Below are positions 7,335 through 16,326 of a stretch of 64,000 nucleotides of DNA, piece after piece. The position numbers and the translations under genes are program-made. A model generated the notes under the pieces. That model made no database searches. It saw only the letters and a list, made by a program, of their open reading frames with translations, and had not been told where the DNA came from. This stretch comes from JAIOSM01 sp964565415. GTDB taxonomy: Bacteria > Desulfobacterota > Desulfobacteria > Desulfobacterales > Desulfobacteraceae. The stretch lies in NCBI GenBank assembly GCA_964565415.1, contig CAZMEX010000008.1:10638-74637 (forward strand), in the 5' to 3' direction. Positions within the stretch are counted from its first letter, which is position 1; the number at the start of each line of letters is the position of its first letter.

Positions 7335-9842
7335 ATGGTAGAAAATAAAAAAGTGAGTCATATTAATATCGAGACAGAAATGCAGCAATCCTATCTCGAA
7401 TATGCAATGAGTGTAATTATCGGAAGAGCGCTTCCTGATGTCAGAGATGGTTTAAAGCCTGTCCACAGAAGAGCTCTTTTTGCAATGCAGCAGTTGAGAA
7501 ATGATTATAATAAACCACACAAGAAATCTGCACGTATTGTTGGTGATGTGATTGGTAAATACCATCCCCATGGTGACTCAGCTGTTTACAATACAATAGT
7601 CAGAATGGCACAGGAGTTTTCCTTAAGATATATACTTGTGGATGGGCAGGGAAATTTTGGCTCTGTTGACGGTGACTCTGCTGCTGCCATGAGATACACT
7701 GAAGTCAGGATGAAAAAGATTGCCCATGAGATGCTGGCTGATCTTGAAAAAGAGACTGTTGAGTTTCAACCTAACTATGACGAGACCCTGGAAGAACCCG
7801 TGGTTTTTCCAACAAAATTTCCAGCCCTGCTTGTAAACGGCTCTTCGGGAATTGCAGTTGGAATGACTACTAATATACCTCCACATAATCTAGGTGAAGT
7901 GACCCAGGGAATAATTGCTCTGCTTGATAAGCCTGAGATGGATATCCCGGAACTGATGGAATATATTCCAGGTCCTGATTTCCCGACATATGGTTTTATA
8001 TCCGGGAGAAAAGGGATAGTTGATGCCTATACAACAGGCAGAGGTGTCATCCACATGCGGGCAAGGCTTGGAGTTGAAGAGAATAAAAAGACAAAACAGG
8101 AGACAATTGTTGTAACTGAGCTTCCCTACCAGGTAAATAAGGCAAAACTTGTTGAAAAAATAGCAGTTTTAGTAAGGGAAAAAGTGATTGAGGGTGTTTC
8201 CTATGTGAGAGATGAGTCAGATCGCCAGGGCATGCGTATGGCAGTGGGGCTTAAAAAGAATCAGATTGCAGATGTTGTAATAAATCAGCTTTATAAGCAT
8301 ACAAGTATGCAGTCAAGTTTTGGAATAATCTTTCTTGCAGTTGTAAATGACAGACCTGAGCTGTTAACTTTAAAAGATATTCTTGAGCACTTTATTGAGC
8401 ATAGAAAAAATGTCATTACAAGAAGAACCATATTTGATTTAAACAAGGCTGAAAGAAGAGCCCATATTTTGGAAGGGTTAAAAATAGCTTTAAATAACCT
8501 TGATGATGTTGTAAAGCTTATCCGTGCTTCTAAATCACCCGAGGAGGCAAAGTTCGGTTTAGTTGCAAAATTGAATTTAAGCGAGATCCAGGCGCAGGAA
8601 ATTCTCAATATGCGTCTCCAGAGACTTACAGCCCTTGAGCGAGAAAAGATTGATCTGGAATATGACTCTCTTTTAAAAGATATTTCATGGTATAAAGAGA
8701 TTCTTGCAAGCACTGAGATTGTAAAGGGGATAATAAAGGACGAACTTTCTGAGCTGAAGGATGAGTATTCAGATGAGAGGCGTACTGAAATTATAGATGC
8801 AGTCGGCGACATTGATATTGGAGATATGATAGCAGAAGAAGATATGGTTGTTACCATAACCAAAAGTGGTTATATCAAGCGAAATCCCATAACTCTTTAC
8901 TCAAAACAGCGCCGCGGTGGTAAGGGTAAAAAAGCTATGGCAACAAAAGATGATGATTATGTGGAGCATCTTTTTGTAGCATCAACCCATTATACCTTTA
9001 TGTTTATTACAAATATGGGCAAAGTATATCAGTCTAAAGTTTATGAATTGCCAATAGCCGGGCGCTCAAGTCTTGGAAAAGCAATTGTCAATTTTTTAAA
9101 TTTTGACGAAGGGGAAAAACTTGCCACTGTATTAACAGTACCTGAATTTATTGAAGATAGATTTGTAGTTATGGCTACAAAAAAAGGCAGGGTAAAAAAA
9201 TCAAGCCTTATGTCTTATTCAAGACCCAGAGCAGGAGGTCTTATCGGTATCAAACTTGCTGATGGGGATGAACTTATTGCAGCAAACATTACCAATGGCA
9301 ACGATGATATTGTTCTAGGTTCAAATGGAGGTAAAGTCATAAGATTTAACGAAAACGATGTCCGGGAGACTGCCAGAGGTTCCATGGGAGTTAAGGGCAT
9401 GACCATTGGTTCTGGTGCTGTTATTGTGGGAATGGAAATCCTTTCCCATGGCACAACACTTCTTTGTGTTACAGAACATGGGTTTGGTAAACGGACTTTT
9501 ATAGAAGAGTATAGAACCCAGACCAGAGGAGGAAAAGGAGTTTTTTCAATAAAGACTTCCGAGAGAAATGGGAAGATGGTGTCTCTTCTTGTGGTCGATG
9601 ATACAGAAGAAATTATGATGATAACTGATAAAGGCAAACTTATCAGAACCCCTGTAAAAGCAATGTCAATTATCAGTAGAAATACCCATGGTGTAAAACT
9701 TATAAATTGTGATCCGAAAGAGAAGCTTATTGCAGTAGGCAGGGTGCCGGAGCAGGAAGAAGAACCAGAAGAAGACCTGTCAGAAGAAGAGTTGGGAGAA
9801 GATCAAGAACCAGAAGACAATGGAGATACTTCATCTTCGTAA
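7335..9842 (+). CDS. gyrA: DNA gyrase subunit A
   Basis: GyrA cleaves and religates DNA to introduce negative supercoils, as an A2B2 complex with GyrB. The active-site tyrosine is Tyr121 (AAAMRYTE). The GyrA-box QRRGGKG, which separates GyrA from ParC, is present and six beta-pinwheel repeats follow. The protein ends in a glutamate-rich tail. In the quinolone-determining region (HPHGDSAVYNTIVR) Ser82 aligns with E. coli Ser83, but Asn86 stands where E. coli has Asp87. The start is taken as the ATG at 7335; a TTG immediately before it is possible. It is the second gene of a likely operon: AI-2E permease, gyrA, radC, Cys-rich ORF, pgk. gyrB is not in the window. Confidence 0.97.
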   Translation: MVENKKVSHINIETEMQQSYLEYAMSVIIGRALPDVRDGLKPVHRRALFAMQQLRNDYNKPHKKSARIVGDVIGKYHPHGDSAVYNTIVRMAQEFSLRYILVDGQGNFGSVDGDSAAAMRYTEVRMKKIAHEMLADLEKETVEFQPNYDETLEEPVVFPTKFPALLVNGSSGIAVGMTTNIPPHNLGEVTQGIIALLDKPEMDIPELMEYIPGPDFPTYGFISGRKGIVDAYTTGRGVIHMRARLGVEENKKTKQETIVVTELPYQVNKAKLVEKIAVLVREKVIEGVSYVRDESDRQGMRMAVGLKKNQIADVVINQLYKHTSMQSSFGIIFLAVVNDRPELLTLKDILEHFIEHRKNVITRRTIFDLNKAERRAHILEGLKIALNNLDDVVKLIRASKSPEEAKFGLVAKLNLSEIQAQEILNMRLQRLTALEREKIDLEYDSLLKDISWYKEILASTEIVKGIIKDELSELKDEYSDERRTEIIDAVGDIDIGDMIAEEDMVVTITKSGYIKRNPITLYSKQRRGGKGKKAMATKDDDYVEHLFVASTHYTFMFITNMGKVYQSKVYELPIAGRSSLGKAIVNFLNFDEGEKLATVLTVPEFIEDRFVVMATKKGRVKKSSLMSYSRPRAGGLIGIKLADGDELIAANITNGNDDIVLGSNGGKVIRFNENDVRETARGSMGVKGMTIGSGAVIVGMEILSHGTTLLCVTEHGFGKRTFIEEYRTQTRGGKGVFSIKTSERNGKMVSLLVVDDTEEIMMITDKGKLIRTPVKAMSIISRNTHGVKLINCDPKEKLIAVGRVPEQEEEPEEDLSEEELGEDQEPEDNGDTSSS

Positions 9843-9859
9843 GATAAATTGATGGGAGA

Positions 9860-10579
9860 ATGGCTAAATCAGCTCATAAAGGTGGAGGACACAGACAAAG
9901 ACTAAAACAGAAGTTTTTGAAAGGCGGACTTGCAGGGTTTTTAGATTATGAAGTAATTGAACTGCTTCTTATATTAAATACTCCACGAAGAGATTGTAAA
10001 GAGAGTGCAAAAGAGCTGTTAAAGAGATTTAAAACTTTGCAATCTGTTTTTGAAGCAGATATAGAAGAACTTCAGCAGATAAGAGGGGTTGGCAAGGAAA
10101 ATGTTCTGGGGCTGAAACTGATCAAGGAAGTTGCAGACCGGTATCTTGAAAAGAGAATAATTGCAAAGGATGTTGTAAAAAATCCCCATGATTTGATAAA
10201 ATATCTGCACCATGCAATAGGTAATAGAACAAGAGAGTGCTTTGTCGGGATATTTCTTGATGCAAAAAACAGAGTTTTAGCATCTGAAATTTTGTTTGAA
10301 GGGACTTTAACTTCCAGCTCAGTCTATCCAAGAGAAGTAATTATTAAAGCCTTGCACCACAAGGCTGCAACTATAATTTTTGCCCATAACCATCCTTCAG
10401 GGGATATAGCACCATCTCCTGGTGACATTGCCATAACCAGAAAGCTTGTTTTCGCATTGAACTATGTTGGAATTGTTGTGCATGAACATTTGATAACAGG
10501 TGGGGACGATTTTTATAGTTTTCATGAAAATGGATATATAAATGAATTCAAAGAAGAGTTTGAAAAAGCAAACTGGTAA
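9860..10579 (+). CDS. radC: RadC/JAB-domain protein
   Basis: 239 residues, normal for RadC. The N-terminus (GGGHRQRLKQKF, LLLILNTPRRD) and a helix-hairpin-helix region (IRGVGKENVLGLKLI, about 73-88) precede the JAMM/MPN+ domain. The metal-binding signature HNHPSG followed by a downstream Ser and Asp (SPGD) is intact. The family's role in DNA repair is disputed, and the JAMM motif suggests a metal-dependent hydrolase. It lies 17 bases after gyrA; GGGAG sits only about three bases before the ATG, an unusually short RBS spacing. The next gene overlaps its end by 38 bases. Confidence 0.93.
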   Translation: MAKSAHKGGGHRQRLKQKFLKGGLAGFLDYEVIELLLILNTPRRDCKESAKELLKRFKTLQSVFEADIEELQQIRGVGKENVLGLKLIKEVADRYLEKRIIAKDVVKNPHDLIKYLHHAIGNRTRECFVGIFLDAKNRVLASEILFEGTLTSSSVYPREVIIKALHHKAATIIFAHNHPSGDIAPSPGDIAITRKLVFALNYVGIVVHEHLITGGDDFYSFHENGYINEFKEEFEKANW

Positions 10580-10922
10580 TCAAATTAATAATTCTGGTGA
10601 GAAAAAATTTTCAGAAGAACCAGGAAAATCAGAACAACCAGATAGATTTGAAAGATCAGCAGTTGATTTGAATTGTAAGCCAGATTGTTATGGAGATATT
10701 AAAACAGTTTTTCCAATGGGTGAGACCAATCTCAGGGAAACTCCACATTATTGCAGGTATAAATGCCTCCATAAAACAGATTGTTTAAAAAATGCTCTTT
10801 TAACATCAAAGGGCAGGGGAGTAGAAGAAGAGCTGCTTAAAAGAGGCACTAAAGCTGGAACCATTGGTTTCTTTGAGAGATGGTCCAGAAAAAAGCAACT
10901 AAATCGTTTAAGGAGCAAATAA
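10542..10922 (+). CDS. Small cysteine-containing protein of unknown function
   Basis: 126 residues, not recognised. The N-terminal 40 residues are polar and probably disordered (rich in Lys, Glu, Ser, Asn). The middle has five cysteines in a zinc- or Fe-S-like arrangement: CKPDC, then about 25 residues later CRYKC, then KTDC. The C-terminus is basic (GFFERWSRKKQLNRL). The ORF overlaps the 3' end of radC by 38 bases in another frame and ends one base before the pgk start codon, so it is translated within the gyrA-radC-pgk transcript. The cysteine spacing could bind one metal ion and the basic tail could bind nucleic acid; both are inference. There is no clear Shine-Dalgarno, but overlap coupling could explain this. 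Confidence 0.6.
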   Translation: MNSKKSLKKQTGNQINNSGEKKFSEEPGKSEQPDRFERSAVDLNCKPDCYGDIKTVFPMGETNLRETPHYCRYKCLHKTDCLKNALLTSKGRGVEEELLKRGTKAGTIGFFERWSRKKQLNRLRSK

Positions 10923-10923
10923 A

Positions 10924-12105
10924 ATGAAATCAGTAAAAGATGTTGATGTGTCAAACAAAAAAGTACTGGTGAGAGTTGATTATAATATTCCCATGGATGA
11001 AAATCAGAACATCACTGATGATAACAGGATCAGAGCAACACTGCCTTTGATTGAATATTTGAAAAATCAGAATGCGAGCATAATATTGATATCTCACATG
11101 GGAAGACCAAAAGGGGAGAAGATAGCAAAACTTTCCCTTGCACCTGTTGCTGCCAGGCTTTCTGAATTGTTGAATCAAAAAATTGGTTTTATGGATGATT
11201 GTGTTGGGAAAAAAGTAGAAGCCAGAGCAGGGCAGTTAAAAAATTGTGAGATTCTATTGTTGGAAAATTTGCGTTTTCATAAACAGGAGAAATCCAATGA
11301 CCCGGTGTTTGCAAAAAAGCTTGCAGATCTTTGTGATGTATATATCAATGATGCCTTTGCAGTTTCCCATCGTGATCAAGCATCTGTGACAGGTATTCCT
11401 GCATTTGCACCTGTAGCAGCAGCAGGTTTTTTACTTGAAAAAGAGTTGAACTCTTATTATGATTCCATTGAGAACCCAAAAAGACCATTGGTCGCAATCA
11501 TTGGTGGTGCAAAAGTATCTGGCAAACTTGAAGCATTGCAAAATATGTTAAAGTTTGTTGATAAACTGATTATAGGCGGTGCCATGGCAAATACATTTCT
11601 TAAAAGTCAGGGCGTTGATACAAAAGGCTCTTTAGTTGAAAATGATCTTGTAAAAACTGCTGCTGATATTGTAAAACAGGCCAAAAAAAGTGGAGTTGAG
11701 CTTTTTTTACCCATTGATCTTGTTGTTGCTGAAAAATTTGACAAATATGCTATAATAAAAGAAGTTGAACTTGATGATATTCCAGACAACTTTCTGGCAC
11801 TTGATATAGGTTCAAAAACTTCCAGGCTTTATGCAGAAGCATTGGCTGATGCCAGTACAATTGTATGGAATGGACCCATGGGTGTATTTGAAATGGATAA
11901 CTTTATTGCCGGAACAAAAAAAGTTGCCCAGGCTGTTGCCAAATCAAGAGCTTTCTCAATTGTTGGCGGCGGCGACACAGGACTTGCTGTAAAAAAATGT
12001 AATGTTGACAATAAGATCAGTTATATCTCCACAGGAGGGGGTGCTTTTCTTTATCTTATGGAAGGAAAACAGCTACCCGGTGTAAAAGCATTACAAAAAA
12101 ACTGA
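10924..12105 (+). CDS. pgk: Phosphoglycerate kinase
   Basis: Converts 1,3-bisphosphoglycerate and ADP to 3-phosphoglycerate and ATP in glycolysis, or the reverse in gluconeogenesis. The 393 residues match the family length. N-domain substrate motifs are present: LVRVDYNIP (about 15-23), SHMGRPKG (about 57-64) and LLENLRFH (about 115-122). C-domain nucleotide motifs follow: IIGGAKVSGK, WNGPMGVFE and the glycine loop GGGDTGLAVKK / STGGGAFLYLMEGKQLPG. The ATG follows the previous stop by one base, so translation is coupled. gap and tpi are not nearby. Confidence 0.97.
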   Translation: MKSVKDVDVSNKKVLVRVDYNIPMDENQNITDDNRIRATLPLIEYLKNQNASIILISHMGRPKGEKIAKLSLAPVAARLSELLNQKIGFMDDCVGKKVEARAGQLKNCEILLLENLRFHKQEKSNDPVFAKKLADLCDVYINDAFAVSHRDQASVTGIPAFAPVAAAGFLLEKELNSYYDSIENPKRPLVAIIGGAKVSGKLEALQNMLKFVDKLIIGGAMANTFLKSQGVDTKGSLVENDLVKTAADIVKQAKKSGVELFLPIDLVVAEKFDKYAIIKEVELDDIPDNFLALDIGSKTSRLYAEALADASTIVWNGPMGVFEMDNFIAGTKKVAQAVAKSRAFSIVGGGDTGLAVKKCNVDNKISYISTGGGAFLYLMEGKQLPGVKALQKN

Positions 12106-12119
12106 AAAGAGGTAAAACA

Positions 12120-13178
12120 ATGACTTTTAATACAAGATATGAATTGAGCTGGGAAGACAAATTACGCAGGTCATTCTATGAAGTTTTGCGGGACGAACTT
12201 GACCATTTTATATTAAAGTATGCCCTTGTGGATTCTTATAATAATTTTATTCGTCAGAAAATGCCTTATCCCTTTGTTGAAGCTAGAGAGCTTAAACCCA
12301 GGGCGAGAATACCCAGCACAGAGTTTGAAGCTCAAAATTCATTTCTTTTGGTCTTTTTTGAAGAGAGCATTAAAAAAGCTATTCATAAAAAATATATTCG
12401 TTTTTTTGATGTGAATAAAACAACCAAGGCAAACCTGCTTGATCACCATAGTTTCCCAGATATTGAAAAATTTGAAAAACAGATTAAATATTTTGAGACA
12501 GATGGATTCTTCTCTTTTTTGGAATCAATGCTGTCCGTAGACTATGCACTATTGATCCAGCGTAATACATTGAAAAAAGTGAGATATGCACTCACTCACT
12601 TCCATGTTCGTATTGATTGGCCCATAGCAGAAGCTGCAGAAAATCTTGCAATAGCATTGAGGTATATATCAAAAGATTTATATGAAAATGGCGATAAATA
12701 TGCAGAAGATCTTCAAAAGAAATTTTTTGAATTTTATGGAGTACCTCTCATGGCAGGAGGCAGAAGGACAGCTGCCATAATTGCTGCACAATACTTTAAA
12801 AGATTTGGAGGAATATCAACTGTGTATGTTGCCTCCAGCGAATCCAGATCCCTTTTAACAATTGGTGACCAGGGAATATCAAAAAGCGTTCTTGTCAAAT
12901 TATCCAAAACCCAGGTGGATGATATAGTAAAACAGACAGCTTTTATAACCTCACAACAATTCAGGAAAAATTTTGTTGTGGCAAGAGAAGGCGACTATTA
13001 TATATCTATCTTTAATGCCAGATATGTAAACACTATCCACGCAGTTCCACCGGAAGGGGGAAAATTAAGAGAGATGAACCCTGATATCAATTGGCTTACA
13101 GTATATTCAGAATGTATTATGCCCAAACCATTTGTGAAGAAATATGCACCCCTTCCATATAAGATGATTTATTCATGA
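12120..13178 (+). CDS. Conserved-looking protein of unknown function
   Basis: 352 residues, not recognised. It is soluble and rich in charged and aromatic residues, with no signal peptide or membrane segment. A distinctive motif GVPLMAGGRRTAAIIAAQYF lies near 215-235, followed by an alternating segment (GGISTVYVASSESRSLLTI) that looks like beta strands. It has few cysteines and no ATP-binding or catalytic signature. It starts 14 bases after pgk with AAAGAGGT upstream, so it is probably the last gene of the gyrA-pgk operon. Its 3' end overlaps the convergent GNAT gene by 10 bases. Codon use looks like its neighbours', with no sign of recent transfer. Confidence 0.7.
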   Translation: MTFNTRYELSWEDKLRRSFYEVLRDELDHFILKYALVDSYNNFIRQKMPYPFVEARELKPRARIPSTEFEAQNSFLLVFFEESIKKAIHKKYIRFFDVNKTTKANLLDHHSFPDIEKFEKQIKYFETDGFFSFLESMLSVDYALLIQRNTLKKVRYALTHFHVRIDWPIAEAAENLAIALRYISKDLYENGDKYAEDLQKKFFEFYGVPLMAGGRRTAAIIAAQYFKRFGGISTVYVASSESRSLLTIGDQGISKSVLVKLSKTQVDDIVKQTAFITSQQFRKNFVVAREGDYYISIFNARYVNTIHAVPPEGGKLREMNPDINWLTVYSECIMPKPFVKKYAPLPYKMIYS

Positions 13179-13630
13179 AGCTGTTTTATCATTGCAGTCT
13201 CATCACAGTCTGGAAATTTAATGCAAAACATGCAATCTGACCATATTTTTTTTGGAAGCTCAGACTTTTCTATAATTTCAAACTCAAATTTTTTAAAAAA
13301 CGTGGATCTGTATGTTAAAACAAATAGTTGAAAGATATTAAATACTAAAGCTTCCTGAATACATCTGTCAACAAGGAGGGTTCCGGCACCTGAACCTTGG
13401 TATCCTTCCTTTACAGCAAGGGACCTGATCTCTGCAAGATTTTCCCAGCAGAATTGTAATGCACAGCAACCGATAAGTTCATTGTTCTTTTCATCTTCGC
13501 ATATCCAGAAGTCTCTTAAATGATCATATAGTTCACTTAAAGGGCGGGCAAGCATATCTCCCTTATTGTCAAAGTGTATGAGCAGAGAGTGAATAGAGGG
13601 TATATCCTTAAGCATTGCTTTTCTTATCAT
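13169..13630 (-). CDS. GNAT N-acetyltransferase, short N-acetylglutamate-synthase-like
   Basis: About 153 residues of GNAT fold. It resembles the C-terminal acetyltransferase domain of ArgA and stand-alone short NAGS proteins: IRKAMLKDIPSIHSLL at the start, ARPLSELYDHLRDF, acetyl-CoA loop GYQGSGAGTLL, then LFVLTYRS..FFKKFEFE. The likely reaction is N-acetylation of glutamate in arginine synthesis, by family similarity. The C-terminus carries a cysteine-rich tail (CMFCIKFPDC) that could bind metal or act as a redox switch. The start is the ATG at 13630, with AAAGGAAT 9-10 bases upstream; a TTG 30 bases earlier extends the ORF but has no RBS. It lies 136 bases downstream of the chemotaxis cluster on the same strand. 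Confidence 0.72.
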   Translation of the reverse strand: MIRKAMLKDIPSIHSLLIHFDNKGDMLARPLSELYDHLRDFWICEDEKNNELIGCCALQFCWENLAEIRSLAVKEGYQGSGAGTLLVDRCIQEALVFNIFQLFVLTYRSTFFKKFEFEIIEKSELPKKIWSDCMFCIKFPDCDETAMIKQLHE

Positions 13631-13766
13631 ATTTATTCTGATTCCTTTATTTTTGAACAAGTGCCTTTACAAGTGAATAATCTTTTGAGTGGTCCCTTGT
13701 TATTATTAAAAATTCTACCAGTATAAGGGTCAATATCCATACACACAGTCTGTATTCAGTTTTATT

Positions 13767-15446
13767 TTATCCCAGAAACTTATCTATAACCTTATTGAAC
13801 TCGTCATCAGTAAAAGGCTTATGAAGAACTTTGTTAATACCTGACTTTTCAAGTACGGTGTTGTTAACTGTGATATCACCCTGCTCACCCTCAATAAAAT
13901 CACTCTGGGTTGTAATCATAATAACAGGAAGTTGCTGTCTTGTAAATTTTTTTCTTATCTCCCTTGTAAGCTCAACACCACTGATATTTGGCATGTTGAG
14001 ATCGGTAATAATTAAATCAGGTTTTAACTTGTTGATTGCAGGCATAACATCTTCTGGAGCATTGAAAAGATCAGGATCATGACCCAGGGCTGTAAGTTTG
14101 TTCTGGTAGAGCTTGAGCATCATTTTAGAATCATCCACAACAATAATATTAAAAGATGTATCTTTTTGTTTTCCAGTTTTATTTTTTTCTTTAGCTTGTT
14201 TTGAAATTTTGTCGGCAAGTCCCTTGGCTCCTTTAGCTTTTAAAATACCAAGGAACTGATCTCTTGTTTTTAAATCAGCACTGTCAACAAGATGGATTTC
14301 AGCTTGATTTAAAAAGGTCTCTTCATCCATGAGAAAGTTATAAATATTTATTGAGTCAGAATCAATTAATGCAGAAACAGCATTTTGAGATTCTTTTGTG
14401 CCTTCCCGGACAATATTTTTCAGACCTGCAACCAGAGCTTTTGAAAGGTTTTTATCAATGGCTCTTGCTGCACTCATTCTGACACTCTCCTCTGGGTCCT
14501 GAAGTCCCTGGGCAAGGCAGATTGCTGTTTTTTTAGAGGGAAGTCTTTCCATAGCTTCATATGCTGCCTGCCTGATATTTGCATCTTTTGGCTGTGTATT
14601 TATGATCTCTATAATATAAGAGACAGCGCTTGTATCTCCTATATAACCAAGTGTAGTTATTAAATGCACCATGTAGTCAGCTTCAGCATTTTCAAAAGCA
14701 TCAGTTAATATAGGAACTGCTTTCCCACCAAGTTTCATGATTTGATCTATGGCTGTATCTCTGGCAATGGTATTTTTTGATTTTAAAAATGAAGTAAGGG
14801 TTTTAAGAGAGTAAGAATCCTGTATTTTAGCAATTGCTTCAATTGCTATTTTACATGTCTCCTCTTCATCCACAACAAAAGATTTTAACTTGTCAATTCC
14901 TTTTTTGCCGCCTACCTCTGCAATGGCATGGATTGCAGCATGTTTTATCTTGGAATCAGAGTGGTTCGCAAAGGTTGTGAATACTTCAAGTGAATCAGTA
15001 AGCCTGAGCATTCCCAGTGATTGGACTGCCTGTATGAGTGTTGGAACATCTTCTTCGTTCAGAATTACTTTTTCCATGGCAGGGGCAGCATCAGTGAGAT
15101 TGAGTTCACCGGCAGCTTTTATGAACATAATTTTTGCATGGGTATCATTTTCCAGGATGTATTTTATAACAAGTTCTGTATTCCCATATGATTTGTCAAG
15201 GATCAGCTCATACAGCGATTCATTGACTTCAGTATCTGATATTTCAAGGTTTGTAAGATACTCGAGTAAAGGATAGGCTATTTGTTCAGATGCTTTCCCA
15301 AGTTCGAGCAGTGCTTGCTTTTGTAAGCCTGCATCAACGGTTGAATCAGAAGCAAACTGGAGCAAGGCTTTTGCTTTGACAATATCTTCTTCTTTAAGGC
15401 AAAATTTTAATTCATCAATAAATTCAACGGGATTTATCCCAGCCAT
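13767..15446 (-). CDS. HEAT-repeat protein with C-terminal receiver domain
   Basis: 559 residues. Residues about 1-400 are HEAT-like helical repeats (recurring helix pairs such as IKHAAIHAIAEVGGKKGIDKL, NIRQAAYEAMERLPSKKTAICL and ESVRMSAARAIDK). A lysine-rich linker (about 415-430) leads to a receiver domain (about 432-559) with VVDDSKMM, phospho-acceptor Asp in IITDLNMP, Thr in MITTQS and Lys in LHKPF. It is the last gene of the che cluster, 14 bases after cheR. There is no separate cheY here, so this may be the phosphorylation output of CheA, with the HEAT array as partner-binding surface; that is inference. It has no DNA-binding or enzymatic output domain. Confidence 0.85.
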   Translation of the reverse strand: MAGINPVEFIDELKFCLKEEDIVKAKALLQFASDSTVDAGLQKQALLELGKASEQIAYPLLEYLTNLEISDTEVNESLYELILDKSYGNTELVIKYILENDTHAKIMFIKAAGELNLTDAAPAMEKVILNEEDVPTLIQAVQSLGMLRLTDSLEVFTTFANHSDSKIKHAAIHAIAEVGGKKGIDKLKSFVVDEEETCKIAIEAIAKIQDSYSLKTLTSFLKSKNTIARDTAIDQIMKLGGKAVPILTDAFENAEADYMVHLITTLGYIGDTSAVSYIIEIINTQPKDANIRQAAYEAMERLPSKKTAICLAQGLQDPEESVRMSAARAIDKNLSKALVAGLKNIVREGTKESQNAVSALIDSDSINIYNFLMDEETFLNQAEIHLVDSADLKTRDQFLGILKAKGAKGLADKISKQAKEKNKTGKQKDTSFNIIVVDDSKMMLKLYQNKLTALGHDPDLFNAPEDVMPAINKLKPDLIITDLNMPNISGVELTREIRKKFTRQQLPVIMITTQSDFIEGEQGDITVNNTVLEKSGINKVLHKPFTDDEFNKVIDKFLG

Positions 15447-15460
15447 GGTGCTCTTCCTTT

Positions 15461-16300
15461 TTATTTGAATTGGTAAAATGTTGATTGCAGATATCTTTGA
15501 GACTTAAAAATATCTGTTATATTGGTTAAGGATTCTGTTGATCCAATTAGTAAATAGCCATCAGATTCAAGGGACCGTGCAAGATTTTTATATATCTTTT
15601 TTCTGTCTTCAATGGTGAAATATATCATTACATTCCTACAGAGGATTATATCAAATTTACCAATATTGCCAAAGGGCTTCATCAGGTTCAATTTTTTGAA
15701 CTGCGCCATGATTCTAATTTGGTCTTTAATCCGCCATTTACCATTCTCTTCGACAAAATATCTATTAAGTTTTTCCTGCTCCAATCCCCTTGAAACTTCA
15801 AATTTATTGTAACTGCCATAACTTGCCTGTGCCACAGCTGCATCGGAAATATCGGTTCCCAGGAGTTTGATATTATAATTTGCAGTGGAAATACCCATCT
15901 CATCAAGTGTCATAGCAATGCTGTAGATCTCCTGACCTGTTGAACTGGCAGCGCTCCAGAGTTTTATAGCTGGTTTTAGTGCAGAACTTTTTGAGCGCTT
16001 GTCAATAAGATCTGGTAGTATTTTATGCTGAAGCAGTTCAAAAGGCGTTTTATCCCTGAAAAAATAGGTTTCATTTGTTGAGATTGCATCGATTATGCTC
16101 TCTTCAATTTTGTGTGAGTTGTCAGATTTTGATTTTAAGTACAAATCTTTAAATGTAGAACAATTATATTCAGTCAATAAAGGATTTAATCTTGTTTCAA
16201 GCAAATACTCCTTGCCAGTTTCAAGAGCTATCCCTGATGACTCATAGATATATTTTTTGAATATTTGGAATTCATCTGAAGTAATTTTTGCTCTTATCAT
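15461..16300 (-). CDS. cheR: Chemotaxis methyltransferase CheR
   Basis: CheR methylates chemoreceptor glutamates using S-adenosylmethionine. 279 residues, usual length. The N-terminal helical domain (SDEFQIFKKYIYESSGIAL) is followed by the NETYFFRD motif (about 77-84), the SAM-binding region (IKLWSAASSTGQEIYSIAM; LLGTDISDAAVAQA) and the motif FDIILCRNVMIYFT. The C-terminus ends at the fold boundary; there is no pentapeptide-binding extension or TPR. It lies between cheB (26 bases) and the HEAT-receiver gene (14 bases). Confidence 0.95.
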   Translation of the reverse strand: MIRAKITSDEFQIFKKYIYESSGIALETGKEYLLETRLNPLLTEYNCSTFKDLYLKSKSDNSHKIEESIIDAISTNETYFFRDKTPFELLQHKILPDLIDKRSKSSALKPAIKLWSAASSTGQEIYSIAMTLDEMGISTANYNIKLLGTDISDAAVAQASYGSYNKFEVSRGLEQEKLNRYFVEENGKWRIKDQIRIMAQFKKLNLMKPFGNIGKFDIILCRNVMIYFTIEDRKKIYKNLARSLESDGYLLIGSTESLTNITDIFKSQRYLQSTFYQFK

Positions 16301-16326
16301 AGTATTGTAGCCTGATTTAAGTGATT

